NCBI RefSeq assembly: GCF_029223545.1
Contig: NZ_CP097870.1
Location: 62,001-126,000, forward strand
Reading direction: 5' to 3'
Length of the DNA stretch: 64,000 nucleotides
Origin: Thauera sp. GDN1
GTDB taxonomy: Bacteria; Pseudomonadota; Gammaproteobacteria; Burkholderiales; Rhodocyclaceae
A program made the position numbers and the translations under genes. The notes below the pieces were generated by a model. The model made no database searches, had not been told where the DNA came from, and saw only the letters and a program-made list of their open reading frames with translations. Each line of letters begins with the position of its first letter. Within the stretch, counting starts at the first letter, position 1. Shown one piece after another: positions 1 through 7,647 of the stretch.

Positions 1-240
1 GAGTACAAGGTCGATGCCATCTTCGAGCCCGCCGACATCCACACCGCGCGCTGGCTCACCTTCCCTGACGACGTCACCCGCCGCAACTTCGAGCGCGAGC
101 AGGCGCTGCGCCTGGGCAAGGACATCGACGGCAACCCGGTGTATCTGGCGACCAGCCGCTACAACCTGGAGGTGACCGCCGAGAAGTGGCCCAAGGTCAC
201 CTTCCACGCCACGCGCGAGCATGGGGAAGTGCTGGGCTGA
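1..240 (+). CDS. 3' end of an unidentified CDS (partial)
   Basis: An open frame enters from the left edge and ends at TGA 238-240, giving the last 79 residues of a protein. The fragment is charged and soluble-looking, with no membrane segment, and ends in ATREHGEVLG. Codon use fits a real high-GC gene. I do not recognise the family from this fragment, and the start lies outside the window. The next gene, a broken toxin gene, follows after about 30 bases on the same strand. Confidence 0.6.
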   Translation, partial: EYKVDAIFEPADIHTARWLTFPDDVTRRNFEREQALRLGKDIDGNPVYLATSRYNLEVTAEKWPKVTFHATREHGEVLG

Positions 241-271
241 GCGGGCGCTCGCGGGCTGGGATTGAGCCGGC

Positions 272-406
272 ATGAGCCATCTGCTCGATACCAACATCTT
301 CATCGCTGCACTGAAGGCTCACCCTGCAGTACGCGCCCGCCTCGAGTCCTTGTCGGCGTCCTCGATCATGCTCTCACCGGTCGTGGAGAACTGGCTGGCG
401 CAGTGA
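272..406 (+). pseudogene. VapC-like PIN-domain toxin with internal deletion
   Basis: The frame encodes only 44 residues. It opens with MSHLLDTNIFIAALK, the classic VapC start in which the Asp of LLDTN is the first metal-binding acid of the PIN nuclease. It runs to about residue 37 (LSPVV) and then ends at once with ENWLAQ, which resembles the usual VapC C-terminus (a Val-Glu-Asn-Trp tail). A normal VapC has about 130 residues, so roughly 85-90 central residues, including the other catalytic acids, are missing. The join is in frame, so this looks like an internal deletion and not a simple truncation. No VapB antitoxin gene is visible beside it, although the unidentified upstream fragment has not been excluded. 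It cannot be an active nuclease. Confidence 0.65.
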
Positions 407-598
407 GGTCGAACGGCCAGTCCGGCCAGTCGCCCGCCTGTCAGATGTACCTGTAATCACCGGTTTTCATGCGGAGATCATGAGCCTCGATCTCCGCATG
501 CGCGAGTCATTCGCCGCACGAGGGCTGCCTCGCGCTGGAGTGGGCGCAAATCGGTGCGCTGCTGGTCCGGCGAAGGACGGCGATTCGATGCCGTATTT

Positions 599-1183
599 TC
601 AGTCCTTGTTCGATGCGGGGTTCCCCCCCACCTCCGCCGTCTCCCGCAGCACCGCCAGCACCTGCTCGCGCTCGATGGCGTCGAGCCGCGCCTCGAGCGC
701 AGACGCGTCCAGCGTCGGGCGCGCCGGGTCCATCAGGTAGCGCGCCAGCGGCCGCGCGGTGCTGTGGCCCAGCGCCGCCGCGCGCGAAATCCACTCCACG
801 CCCAGCGCCTCGTTCACCGCCACGCCACGCCCGCCGATGTAGCAGCGGCCGAGCTGGTGCATCGCCTCCGGGTAGTTCTGCTTCGCCGCCAGCGCGAGCC
901 AGCGCACCGCCTCCACCGGCAGGTTCCGCGTCAGCAACAGCAGCGCCAGATCGCACTGCGCCTCGGCACTGCCGGCATCGGCCTCCGCGATCAACACCCG
1001 GTCATCCGCCTCCAGCCGCAGCGGCGACAGGGCGACGACGTCGTCCAGCAACACGCGGGTGTGTTCCCCCCCCCCCGTGGCCGCGTCGAGTACGCGCAGC
1101 TGCCCGTCGGCAATCCGCCGCCACAGCGTGCGCTTGCTCAGCCCGGTGATCGACACGGCGGTATTCAGGGTGATGTAGGCCAT
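599..1183 (-). CDS. HTH plus Sel1-repeat protein
   Basis: 194 residues. The N-terminus (about residues 5-35, ITGLSKRTLWRRIADGQL) reads as a winged/MerR-like helix-turn-helix. The middle (about 65-150) holds Sel1/TPR-like helical repeats: GSAEAQCDLALLLL, YPEAMHQLGRCYIGGRG and an ALGVEWISRAAALGH unit. Sel1 repeats normally mediate protein-protein contacts, so a regulator or scaffold is likely, but no specific role can be assigned. A run of eleven G on the coding strand lies just after the HTH and encodes the Gly-Gly-Gly linker, so slippage there would abolish the C-terminal repeats. The gene is divergent from the pilin gene and about 290 bases from it. Confidence 0.75.
   Translation of the reverse strand: MAYITLNTAVSITGLSKRTLWRRIADGQLRVLDAATGGGEHTRVLLDDVVALSPLRLEADDRVLIAEADAGSAEAQCDLALLLLTRNLPVEAVRWLALAAKQNYPEAMHQLGRCYIGGRGVAVNEALGVEWISRAAALGHSTARPLARYLMDPARPTLDASALEARLDAIEREQVLAVLRETAEVGGNPASNKD
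1066..1076. repeat. 11-bp homopolymer (C on plus strand) inside a CDS
   Basis: Eleven consecutive C on the plus strand, G in the coding direction of the HTH/Sel1 gene at 599-1183. The tract encodes a Gly-rich linker at about residues 37-40. Tracts of this length are classic sites of slipped-strand mispairing. A second, shorter run of seven C lies at 623-629 near the 3' end of the same gene. Confidence 0.85.
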
Positions 1184-1376
1184 CGCGGCGTCCGTTGTGC
1201 GGGAAAGCCGCTAGTTTAGCGCCGGGCTGGAGTCGCGGGCAGCGTGCGGGGCAGGTGTGCCAATCGCCTGTGTGGCACAGGGAAGATCGTGACAACCCGA
1301 CGTCATGGCCCGGCCCCGCGCGCCGTTTGTCACACCCCCCGGGACGCACTCGTGAAGCAGGTCACGCAAAAACCCC

Positions 1377-1391
1377 TGGCATGGCGGTTGC
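1377..1391 (+). promoter_or_regulatory. sigma-54 (-24/-12) promoter of the pilin gene
   Basis: TGGCATGGCGGTTGC matches the RpoN consensus TGGCAC(G)-N4-TTGC. The invariant GG is at 1378-1379 and the GC at 1390-1391, with the required ten bases between them. It lies about 80 bases upstream of the pilin start. Sigma-54-driven pilA transcription, usually activated by PilR, is well established in pseudomonads, so control by a PilS/PilR-type system is inferred here. Confidence 0.8.
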
Positions 1392-1470
1392 GTAAGGAGA
1401 AGCGGAAGGCGCAAGTCAGCAACGCCGACCTGCGCCGGACACGATCTCAAACTTCCTGAAGGGGATGGTC

Positions 1471-1884
1471 ATGAAAAAGATGCAACAGGGCTTCACGCTG
1501 ATCGAACTGATGATCGTCGTGGCGATTATTGGCATTCTCGCCGCGGTGGCGCTGCCAGCGTATCAGGATTACACGATTCGGGCACGTGTTAGTGAGGGCT
1601 TGGTTCAAGCTTCGGCAGCGAAAGTAACCGTTGGGGAGAATATTGCATCGGACGTGACAGATTTTTGCCTCGGCGTAAGCGTCGGAGAAAACGGTAGATC
1701 AACACTAGCGTGTGAAGATGGCGGCATTCTGACGATTTCGGTTGATGCTGGCGCTAAAGCTCCCGTGAATCTCACCTTGGCTCCAACACCTGGCGACGCC
1801 GGTGTCGTTTGGCGCTGTACGGTCGATGATCTCGCCAATCAGGCGAAATATGTCCCTGCGGAATGCCGTGCCGCAACGAGTTAA
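1471..1884 (+). CDS. pilA: Type IV major pilin
   Basis: 137-residue type IVa prepilin. The leader MKKMQQG is cleaved by PilD before F8. Mature Phe1 and Glu5 (E12) and the hydrophobic helix [20 protein letters not shown] are present. Cysteines are at 66, 81, 116 and 132; C116-C132 probably form the D-loop disulfide. The start at 1471 is preferred over the in-frame ATG at 1465 because AAGGGG (1459-1464) sits six bases upstream of 1471. The protein ends CRAATS, with a C-terminal serine, which in group I Pseudomonas pilins is the O-glycan attachment site. Two envelope-transferase genes follow, which fits a modified pilin. The variable body has lower GC than the neighbouring core genes. Confidence 0.95.
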   Translation: MKKMQQGFTLIELMIVVAIIGILAAVALPAYQDYTIRARVSEGLVQASAAKVTVGENIASDVTDFCLGVSVGENGRSTLACEDGGILTISVDAGAKAPVNLTLAPTPGDAGVVWRCTVDDLANQAKYVPAECRAATS

Positions 1885-1950
1885 GGTTTCCTGAGGAGTG
1901 GGACGTAAGAGACAGACGCAAATTTCCCGCCCAGCCTGAGTTTCGCCTCA

Positions 1951-1984
1951 AAAGCCCGCCGCGCGTTCCCACCCGGCGGGCTTT
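1951..1984 (+). terminator. Intrinsic terminator after pilA
   Basis: AAAGCCCGCC pairs with GGCGGGCTTT across a 14-base loop, about 65 bases after the pilin stop codon. It should insulate the abundant pilin transcript from the downstream modification genes. Confidence 0.75.
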
Positions 1985-2153
1985 CCATTTGAAGGGCGCG
2001 AAATCGAAGGAAAATCGAATTTCCCATTATGTCTCGTACCCCGATTTCTAGACCGCGAGTCATCGCAACTCGATCCAAGCCCCCCAACGGTGCTTCATTG
2101 ACCCCGTCAACTGACGAAGCTGCAGCAGATCGCCCGCTATCCAGCTTCACTTC

Positions 2154-3539
2154 ATGATGACTGTGCACCCCATCCCGATCGCGATCCTCGCTCTCGTGTT
2201 GCCTAACCTGGTGTTCTTCGCCGCCGCGGCATGGTTGGACATCGGGCGGGCGTGGGTGAATGCAGACTATGCGTTCGTGTTGGTCATGCTCACCTTCGGC
2301 CGGGCCTGGATCGGAGCGCTGGCGGCCCTGGTGTTCCTGCTGATGGATGTGCTGACGCTGGTTGGACAGGTGCTGCCCTTCGTCCGTCTTGAGGACATCA
2401 TCTATCTGCTGCGCTTCGCGACCTCCGCCTCGGGCTTGCATTTCGCGCTGCTGCTTGCGCTCGCACTGCTCGTGCTCGCGAAGCTCGGCCTGCTCGTTGG
2501 CCTGGGGCAGCGGCTGTCGCGAATGGCTTCGCTGCTCATCTTCAACGGCGCGATCCTCGTCTATGCGATTCATGCCAACAGCGGCGCCCCGTCAGGGCAC
2601 GAGCGCTTCTACCGCACGGCAGGCGGCGCGCTCGTGGGCAGCCAGACGGTGAGTTTTCTGGAGGGCCGTGCCGACGCCTTCCTCGACCTCTTCCATGCGG
2701 AAGGCGAGCCTCTTTTGCCGACCACCGCCGGCGCCACCGCCGCCTGGTTCGATGCAGTGGAACAGGGCATGGGCAAGGAACGCCTGTTGCTGATCATCAA
2801 CGAATCCTGGGGCGAACCGGTCGATGAGGCCATCCAGCACGCCCTGTTGCAGCCGCTGCGCTCGGTCGCCGGCGAGGGTATGCGCAGCGGGAGCCTGTCC
2901 TACACGGGCTTCACCCTGGGTGGCGAACTACGCGAGCTCTGCCGGTTGCGTCCCGAACACTACAACCTGGCGAAAGTCGAGTCGGGATTCGAGGCATGCT
3001 TGCCCCAGCGCCTGCAAGCCCTGGGCTATTCGACCGCCGCATTGCATGGGGCGACCAGCGTGATGTACGACCGTCGCCACTGGTACCCCCGTGCCGGCTT
3101 CCAGCGGATGAGCTTTTTCGAGGACGAGATTCGGCCACGCCGCTGCCATTCCTTTCCGGGAAGTTGCGATCTGGATCTGCGGCCAAATGTGGAGGCCTTC
3201 TTTGCCGAACCAGGCAAGCGCTTCTTCTACTGGCTGACGCTCAACAGTCACCCGCCTTACGATCCACGTGACATCCATGTCGATGCGTTCGACTGCAAGG
3301 CCTTCGCGATCCCAGACGGCACCGAATCGTGCAGGAATCTAAAGCTGCAGGCGCAGTTCTTCACCGGGCTCGCACATCTGTTGAAGTCGAAAACGATGGC
3401 CGGAGTGGAGGTGATCGTCGTCGGCGATCATTCGCCGATCATCATGCCGATGGACGAGAAGAAACGGATGTTCGTCGACAGTCGTGTGCCTTGGGTGAGC
3501 TTCAGGACCGATGAATTCTCACCCTTTCAGAAGGAATGA
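2154..3539 (+). CDS. Membrane-anchored sulfatase-family (alkaline phosphatase superfamily) transferase
   Basis: 461 residues. The N-terminal 140 residues hold about four transmembrane helices. The rest is a periplasmic sulfatase/phosphoethanolamine-transferase fold: NESWG (216-220) at the start of the catalytic domain, TLNSHPPY (362-369), and GDHSP (424-428), the metal-binding Asp-His. Relatives (EptA, LtaS, OpgB-type enzymes) transfer phosphoethanolamine or phosphoglycerol from lipids to envelope acceptors; the substrate here is unknown. Four cysteines in the catalytic domain may form disulfides. The next gene follows directly after AAGGA, so the two are co-transcribed. Lying between the pilin and an O-antigen-ligase-like gene, it may decorate pilin or surface glycan. 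The ribosome site at 2154 is weak and the start could shift by a codon. Confidence 0.8.
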   Translation: MMTVHPIPIAILALVLPNLVFFAAAAWLDIGRAWVNADYAFVLVMLTFGRAWIGALAALVFLLMDVLTLVGQVLPFVRLEDIIYLLRFATSASGLHFALLLALALLVLAKLGLLVGLGQRLSRMASLLIFNGAILVYAIHANSGAPSGHERFYRTAGGALVGSQTVSFLEGRADAFLDLFHAEGEPLLPTTAGATAAWFDAVEQGMGKERLLLIINESWGEPVDEAIQHALLQPLRSVAGEGMRSGSLSYTGFTLGGELRELCRLRPEHYNLAKVESGFEACLPQRLQALGYSTAALHGATSVMYDRRHWYPRAGFQRMSFFEDEIRPRRCHSFPGSCDLDLRPNVEAFFAEPGKRFFYWLTLNSHPPYDPRDIHVDAFDCKAFAIPDGTESCRNLKLQAQFFTGLAHLLKSKTMAGVEVIVVGDHSPIIMPMDEKKRMFVDSRVPWVSFRTDEFSPFQKE

Positions 3540-3544
3540 ACCTG

Positions 3545-4759
3545 ATGAAAAAGATGCGTAACGCGTGGCCGGTGGTAGCTATTGTTCTTGTGATCGGTCT
3601 GATGAATATTTCGTCAAGTCCGCAGAACAACTGGAATATCGCCCTATTACAGATTGCCTTTCTAATGGGATCGATCCTCTGCTTGAGGCCATCGCTCAAC
3701 GAAACGCAGAAACTCAATCCGATCATGCTCTTGATCTTCTTGAGCATTGCGAGCTCGAATGTTTTCGCCACTTTGGATTCAGCCGGCATCGCGGACTGGC
3801 CGCGCGCAGTGAACATTGTCGCGCATATGGGCTTCGCCTTGGCGGTATTCCACTGGTTCATCCGACGTCCCTCGGTAGTGCACTGGGTAGTCACTGCGCA
3901 GATGTTGTCGGTATTAATTTACTTTATTGTCATACTCGGATACTGGAATTATCTGGCGGATCCCTATTCTCACCAATGGTTTGCACATCCACCGATGTTC
4001 AACCATATCCGCCATGTAGGAACATTCCTGATGGTCGGTACCGTAATAGCGAGCTGGGGAGTGCTCAACTATCGTGAGGTCCGACGCTCCCTGGCTTGGG
4101 TCATTTTTGTTCTCGCGCTTTCGATGCTGCTATGGAGTGGTAGTCGGGGCGCTGCCCTTGCTGCCTGCGGCGGCATCACCTTGCTGGCGTTGCGGTTCCC
4201 GCTTGCACACACGGCGCGAGGATGGGCACTACTAGCCGTAGGATCGGTAATGGCTTTCACCCTATCGGCAGTATTCGATGTGGACCAGAATGGTCTCGGC
4301 TGGCTATCCGCGATCAGACGATCAGTCGCAGCCACATCTATTGACCAGTTGAGCTCAAGCCGACTGACGATCTGGACATACCTACTTCCGTTTATTGCCG
4401 AACGGCCCTGGTTTGGCTGGGGCGGCGAAGCCTTCCAGTTCGCATGGCCGACGAGATCCATCATTCAGGCTCATAATGGCTTGTTCCAACTCATGCTCGA
4501 ATGGGGTGCAGTCGGAACCCTCCTGATACTTGGTCTGCTCGGCTGGATTGCCATCAAGGGCGGCCTGCTCTACTGGAAAACGGCGTCGCCCCAGTCAACC
4601 GACTCTGCCTTGCCGCTTGGCATGGCACTCGTCACAGCCTTGTTGATCCTGTCGCTGGTCGATGGCGTTTTCTATCACGGAACGCCGTTTGCATTTCTCA
4701 TGCTGGGTTTCGCAATGGTGGGGGCTTCGCTGTACAGGGCTGCGGCGGGAAAGAATTGA
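3545..4759 (+). CDS. O-antigen ligase / pilin O-oligosaccharyltransferase-like membrane protein (Wzy_C)
   Basis: 404 residues with about ten predicted transmembrane helices. The Wzy_C/WaaL signature is visible: SGSRGAALAA around residue 200, and a large periplasmic loop with FGWGGEAFQFAWP followed by AHNGLFQLMLEWG, whose His-Asn is typical of the family. Members either ligate O-antigen to lipid A-core or transfer glycan to proteins (PglL, TfpO/PilO). The pilin gene nearby, whose product ends in serine, favours a pilin-glycosylating role, but WaaL activity cannot be excluded. The start at 3545 is chosen because AAGGA at 3531-3535 is nine bases upstream; the in-frame ATG at 3536 overlaps the previous stop with no spacer. 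Base composition is noticeably AT-richer than in the flanks. Confidence 0.8.
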   Translation: MKKMRNAWPVVAIVLVIGLMNISSSPQNNWNIALLQIAFLMGSILCLRPSLNETQKLNPIMLLIFLSIASSNVFATLDSAGIADWPRAVNIVAHMGFALAVFHWFIRRPSVVHWVVTAQMLSVLIYFIVILGYWNYLADPYSHQWFAHPPMFNHIRHVGTFLMVGTVIASWGVLNYREVRRSLAWVIFVLALSMLLWSGSRGAALAACGGITLLALRFPLAHTARGWALLAVGSVMAFTLSAVFDVDQNGLGWLSAIRRSVAATSIDQLSSSRLTIWTYLLPFIAERPWFGWGGEAFQFAWPTRSIIQAHNGLFQLMLEWGAVGTLLILGLLGWIAIKGGLLYWKTASPQSTDSALPLGMALVTALLILSLVDGVFYHGTPFAFLMLGFAMVGASLYRAAAGKN

Positions 4760-4804
4760 ACGCCCGCAAGCGAGAAGGCGGTCAATCAGTGGCGCCCGAC
4801 TTAC

Positions 4805-5002
4805 CTATGGGTGCGGCCTCTCGCCCTCCGTCTTCTCCACCCAGTAAGTCTGCTTGTGCCCATGCGCCTCGAAGGCGCGCGCGGTCGCCTCGGCCTCGTC
4901 GCGGTTCGCGAACACGGCGACCACGAAGCGGTTACCGTTGTCGTCGAGCCGCCACAGCGCCCAGCGCATGGCCTGCTCCACGGCACGCGCCTTTTCCATC
5001 AC
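4805..5002 (-). CDS. Small conserved-looking protein, SPOR-like
   Basis: 65 residues, starting three bases after the hemG stop codon and probably translationally coupled to it. The sequence has an alternating pattern (RFVVAVFANRDEAEATARAF then KQTYWVEK) that resembles a single beta-alpha-beta unit, as in SPOR-type domains. There is no signal peptide or membrane segment. Its place at the end of the NfeD-SPFH-hemG run suggests a shared transcript. The function is unknown. Confidence 0.6.
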   Translation of the reverse strand: MMEKARAVEQAMRWALWRLDDNGNRFVVAVFANRDEAEATARAFEAHGHKQTYWVEKTEGERPHP

Positions 5003-5005
5003 GAT

Positions 5006-5527
5006 TCAGGCGATCAAGCGCCGCGCGAAGGCCTCGACCTGCGTCCAGTCGGTGAAATCGGTGACCGAGCGCGGGTCGGTGGGGCCGCCGGTGATCCACA
5101 TGATCAGGCGGATCATGTTGCGGTCGAGAAAGCCGTAGCGCGGGTATTCGATCTTGCCGCCGAAGACCGCGACCTGCTGCGGCCGCCAGCGGATCTGGCC
5201 GAGGAACTTGCGCAGGTAGGGGTTGGTGTCCGCCTGGCGCTTGTGCGGCTTGCGGCCGACCGCATTGACCGAGAAGAAGGCGTTGGGCCGCGCCTCGAGC
5301 GCCGCCTGGTGGCGGTCGATGAAGGCCTTCACCGCCGGGCGGTGGTGGCCGTAGCGGATGCTGGCCCCGATGACGACGCGGTCGCAGGCCTCGAGCTGCG
5401 CGGCGGTGGTCGACTCGACGTCGGCCAGCTCGACCGCGTGCCCGGCCGCACGCGCGATCTCCGCGATGCGTTCGCAGATCTCCAGCGTGTGGCCGTCGAT
5501 GGTGGAGTAGATGATCAGCAGCCGCAT
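5006..5527 (-). CDS. hemG: Menaquinone/quinone-dependent protoporphyrinogen IX dehydrogenase
   Basis: 173-residue flavodoxin-fold enzyme that oxidises protoporphyrinogen IX to protoporphyrin IX, passing electrons to respiratory quinones. It begins with the FMN phosphate loop YSTIDGHT (residues 7-14). The HemG-typical insertion follows: NPYLRKFLGQIRWRPQQVAV, then FGGKIEYPRYGFLDRNMIR. Length and ends match the E. coli HemG family. Gaps to the neighbours are 3 and 33 bases, consistent with one minus-strand operon. Confidence 0.9.
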   Translation of the reverse strand: MRLLIIYSTIDGHTLEICERIAEIARAAGHAVELADVESTTAAQLEACDRVVIGASIRYGHHRPAVKAFIDRHQAALEARPNAFFSVNAVGRKPHKRQADTNPYLRKFLGQIRWRPQQVAVFGGKIEYPRYGFLDRNMIRLIMWITGGPTDPRSVTDFTDWTQVEAFARRLIA

Positions 5528-5560
5528 GGCTTCACCCCGGCGCGCGCGTCATCGCGCACC

Positions 5561-5941
5561 TCAGTTGCCGGTGACGATGCCTTCCACCACCTTCTTGCCC
5601 TCGGAGTACAGCGCGACCTGGCCGTCCTCGAGCTCGAGGTTCATGCAGCCGGTGTTGCCCTTGAGCTTGCCGTCCAGCCATTCGCGGCAGTAGCGCGCCT
5701 GGTCGTCCACCCACCAGCGCGCCTTGGCGCCGGTGGTGTCGGTGAGCGTGCCGTCGGTGCCGAACTTGAGCGTGTAGGCCGATTCGGTGCGCAGATACAC
5801 GCCGATGAAGGTGGCGCCGGTGAGCAGCTTCTCGACCTCGGCCTTGTCCTTCATGAAGTTCTGCGCGAGCGCGCCGCCGGACGCGGCACCGAGGGCGAGG
5901 GCCGCGAGCAGGGCGCGGACGGTCGTGGAGGGCTTCAGCAT
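5561..5941 (-). CDS. Secreted/periplasmic hypothetical protein
   Basis: 126 residues with a Sec signal peptide (RALLAALALGAASGGALAQ, cleavage after the last Ala-Leu-Ala). The mature part has about 100 residues, with two cysteines (YCREW and TGCMN) that could form a disulfide. A central SAYTLKFGTDGTLTDTTG segment looks like a beta-rich lipocalin-type motif. No family is recognised with certainty. It sits between the SPFH protein and hemG on the same strand. Confidence 0.75.
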   Translation of the reverse strand: MLKPSTTVRALLAALALGAASGGALAQNFMKDKAEVEKLLTGATFIGVYLRTESAYTLKFGTDGTLTDTTGAKARWWVDDQARYCREWLDGKLKGNTGCMNLELEDGQVALYSEGKKVVEGIVTGN

Positions 5942-5977
5942 CGTTGTCTTCCTTTTTCGGGTATGGATCAGCGGGTT

Positions 5978-6847
5978 TCAGCCGCGCGCACCGAGCCGGC
6001 CGACCAGGCCGCGCAGGGTTTCCTGCAGGTCGGCGGGCATCACCACCAGCTTGGCGCTGCCGGACTCGCCGAGCTTCTCGAGCGCGGCGATGTACTTCTC
6101 GCCGAGCAGGTACATCATCGGCCCGGTCTGGTCGCCGATGCCGGCGCTCACGCGGCGGATGGATTCGGCCGAGGCCTCGGCGAGCATGACCTGGGCGTTG
6201 GCGTCGCGCTTGGCGGATTCCAGCCGCGCCTCCGCCTCGAGGATCGCGGCCTGCTTGGCGCCCTCGGCCTTGGTCACCGCGGCCTTGCGCTCGCGCTCGG
6301 CGGCGGCCTGCAGCTCCATCGCGCGCTGCATGGATTCGGACGGCTTGATGTCCTGGATCTCGACCGACTTCACCGTCAGCCCCCAGTCCACCGCCTCGTC
6401 GGCGATGCTCTCGCGCAGCCGGGCCTTGATCTTGTCGCGCGAGGACAATGCCTCGTCGAGCTCCATTTCGCCGACGATCGAGCGCAATGTCGTCATGATC
6501 AGGTTGCGGATGGCCTCGGAGAAGTCGGTCACCCCATACACCGCCTTGACCGGGTCGGTGACCTTCACGAAGGCGATCGCGTTGGTCAGGATCACCGCGT
6601 TGTCGCGGGTGATGACCTCCTGCTCCTGGACGTCGAGGATGATGTCCTTGGTCACCAGCTTGTAGGCGACCTTGTCCAGATACGGGATCAGGATGTTGAG
6701 GCCCGGGCGCAGCGTGGCGTGGTACTTGCCGAGGCGCTCGACCACCCATTCCTCGCCCTGCGCGACCAGGCGCACGCCCTTGGCGATGGTGACGACGACG
6801 AAGATCAGTACGGCGATTGCGATGGCCAGGCCTTCGGATGCGAACAC
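5978..6847 (-). CDS. SPFH/band-7 membrane protein (stomatin, QmcA-like)
   Basis: 289 residues. One N-terminal transmembrane helix (about 5-22) is followed by the SPFH domain: GEEWVVERLGKYHATLRPGL, the MTTLRSIVGEMELDEALSSR motif, and EIQDIKPS. A long Ala/Glu coiled coil runs from about 180 to 235. Paralogues such as QmcA and stomatins form large membrane microdomain cages and modulate proteases. The gene lies 19 bases after an NfeD gene; NfeD-SPFH pairs are among the most conserved two-gene operons in bacteria and the products are thought to work together. Confidence 0.9.
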   Translation of the reverse strand: MFASEGLAIAIAVLIFVVVTIAKGVRLVAQGEEWVVERLGKYHATLRPGLNILIPYLDKVAYKLVTKDIILDVQEQEVITRDNAVILTNAIAFVKVTDPVKAVYGVTDFSEAIRNLIMTTLRSIVGEMELDEALSSRDKIKARLRESIADEAVDWGLTVKSVEIQDIKPSESMQRAMELQAAAERERKAAVTKAEGAKQAAILEAEARLESAKRDANAQVMLAEASAESIRRVSAGIGDQTGPMMYLLGEKYIAALEKLGESGSAKLVVMPADLQETLRGLVGRLGARG

Positions 6848-6866
6848 GTTGTCTTTCCCTTGTTGA

Positions 6867-7322
6867 TCAGGCTTTCGCCACCTTCACGTAACTGCCCTCG
6901 ACACTGACCACCCGCACCCGCTCGCCGGCGGCGATCGCGGCTTCGGCCACGCAGGCCCATTCCTCCGCCCCCAGCACCGGGCGCTGGAAGCGCACCTTGC
7001 CGCGCTCGAAGGGCGCCACCGCGCTCACCAGCAGGCCGATCTCGCCGATCACCTCGCCGGCCGCGGTGCCGACCAGGGTCTTGTGCTGCGAGCGCTTGAA
7101 CACCCGGAACCACAGCACGACCATCGCCACCGAGGCCAGCACCCACAGCCCGATCTGCGCACTCAGCGCCATCCCCGGCGCCACCAGCAGGGCCAGGCCG
7201 ACCAGCATCGCACCGAAGCCGAACCAGATCACGAAGAAGGCGGGGACCGCGAGCTCCAGCAGCACCAGCGCGAGGCCGGCGATCTCCCAGTGCCACCATT
7301 CGAGGATCATCGCGTTGTCCAT
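6867..7322 (-). CDS. NfeD-family membrane protein (SPFH partner)
   Basis: 151 residues. The N-terminal half has three to four hydrophobic helices (IAGLALVLLELAVPAFFVIW onward). The C-terminal half (about 85-150) is the OB-fold NfeD domain: GEIGLLVSAVAPFERGKVRF, then ERVRVVSVEGSYVKV. It is the short NfeD form without the ClpP-like protease domain. As first gene of a five-gene minus-strand run, it probably carries the promoter, which would lie in the AT-richer region from 7323. Confidence 0.9.
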   Translation of the reverse strand: MDNAMILEWWHWEIAGLALVLLELAVPAFFVIWFGFGAMLVGLALLVAPGMALSAQIGLWVLASVAMVVLWFRVFKRSQHKTLVGTAAGEVIGEIGLLVSAVAPFERGKVRFQRPVLGAEEWACVAEAAIAAGERVRVVSVEGSYVKVAKA

Positions 7323-7432
7323 GGCCAGACTTTAGCGCAGCTCGACGACGAGGTGGATTGCAGCTGCTGATGCGGCCAGCGCGTGCCCCCGATGAAGCGG
7401 TGGGAAAGCTGTGACTGGAGCAGGCAGCGGAT

Positions 7433-7620
7433 TGTGGATAAGTCCTTCCGACGGCGCAGCGAGAATTTTCATCAACAAAGCATCCTGCGCCTAAGGAGGG
7501 GTTCGTGCACCGGGTTTTGAGGTGCACAAGGCACTGTTTTTAATGGCCTTAAAGTGCTTATCCACAGAAACCGGCGGTGCATTATCTTTATGATCTTTTA
7601 AATCTTTAAAAAACCTGTGT
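7433..7620. promoter_or_regulatory. AT-rich intergenic stretch with two inverted DnaA-box-like sites
   Basis: In the gene-free interval 7323-7749, TGTGGATAA (7433-7441) and TTATCCACA (7558-7566) are perfect, oppositely oriented matches to the DnaA-box consensus. A GTGCAC pair (7505-7510, 7522-7527) forms a small palindrome. Downstream, 7581-7613 is strikingly AT-rich for this genome and includes GATCTTTTAAATC, reminiscent of origin unwinding 13-mers. The ordinary reading is a promoter region for the nfeD operon. A DnaA-responsive or origin-like site is a speculation. Confidence 0.4.
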
Positions 7621-7647
7621 ACACCAAAAGCGCCAAGCTCCGGAGCA

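Noticed and set aside
554..1219. Plus-strand open frames opposite the HTH/Sel1 gene
   Set aside because: Arg/Pro/Ala-rich, no family resemblance; the minus-strand frame shows clear Sel1 repeats and an HTH.
5532..6749. Long minus-strand open frame overlapping the SPFH gene
   Set aside because: Out-of-frame shadow of the SPFH and secreted-protein genes, with an Arg/Gly-rich composition and no domains.
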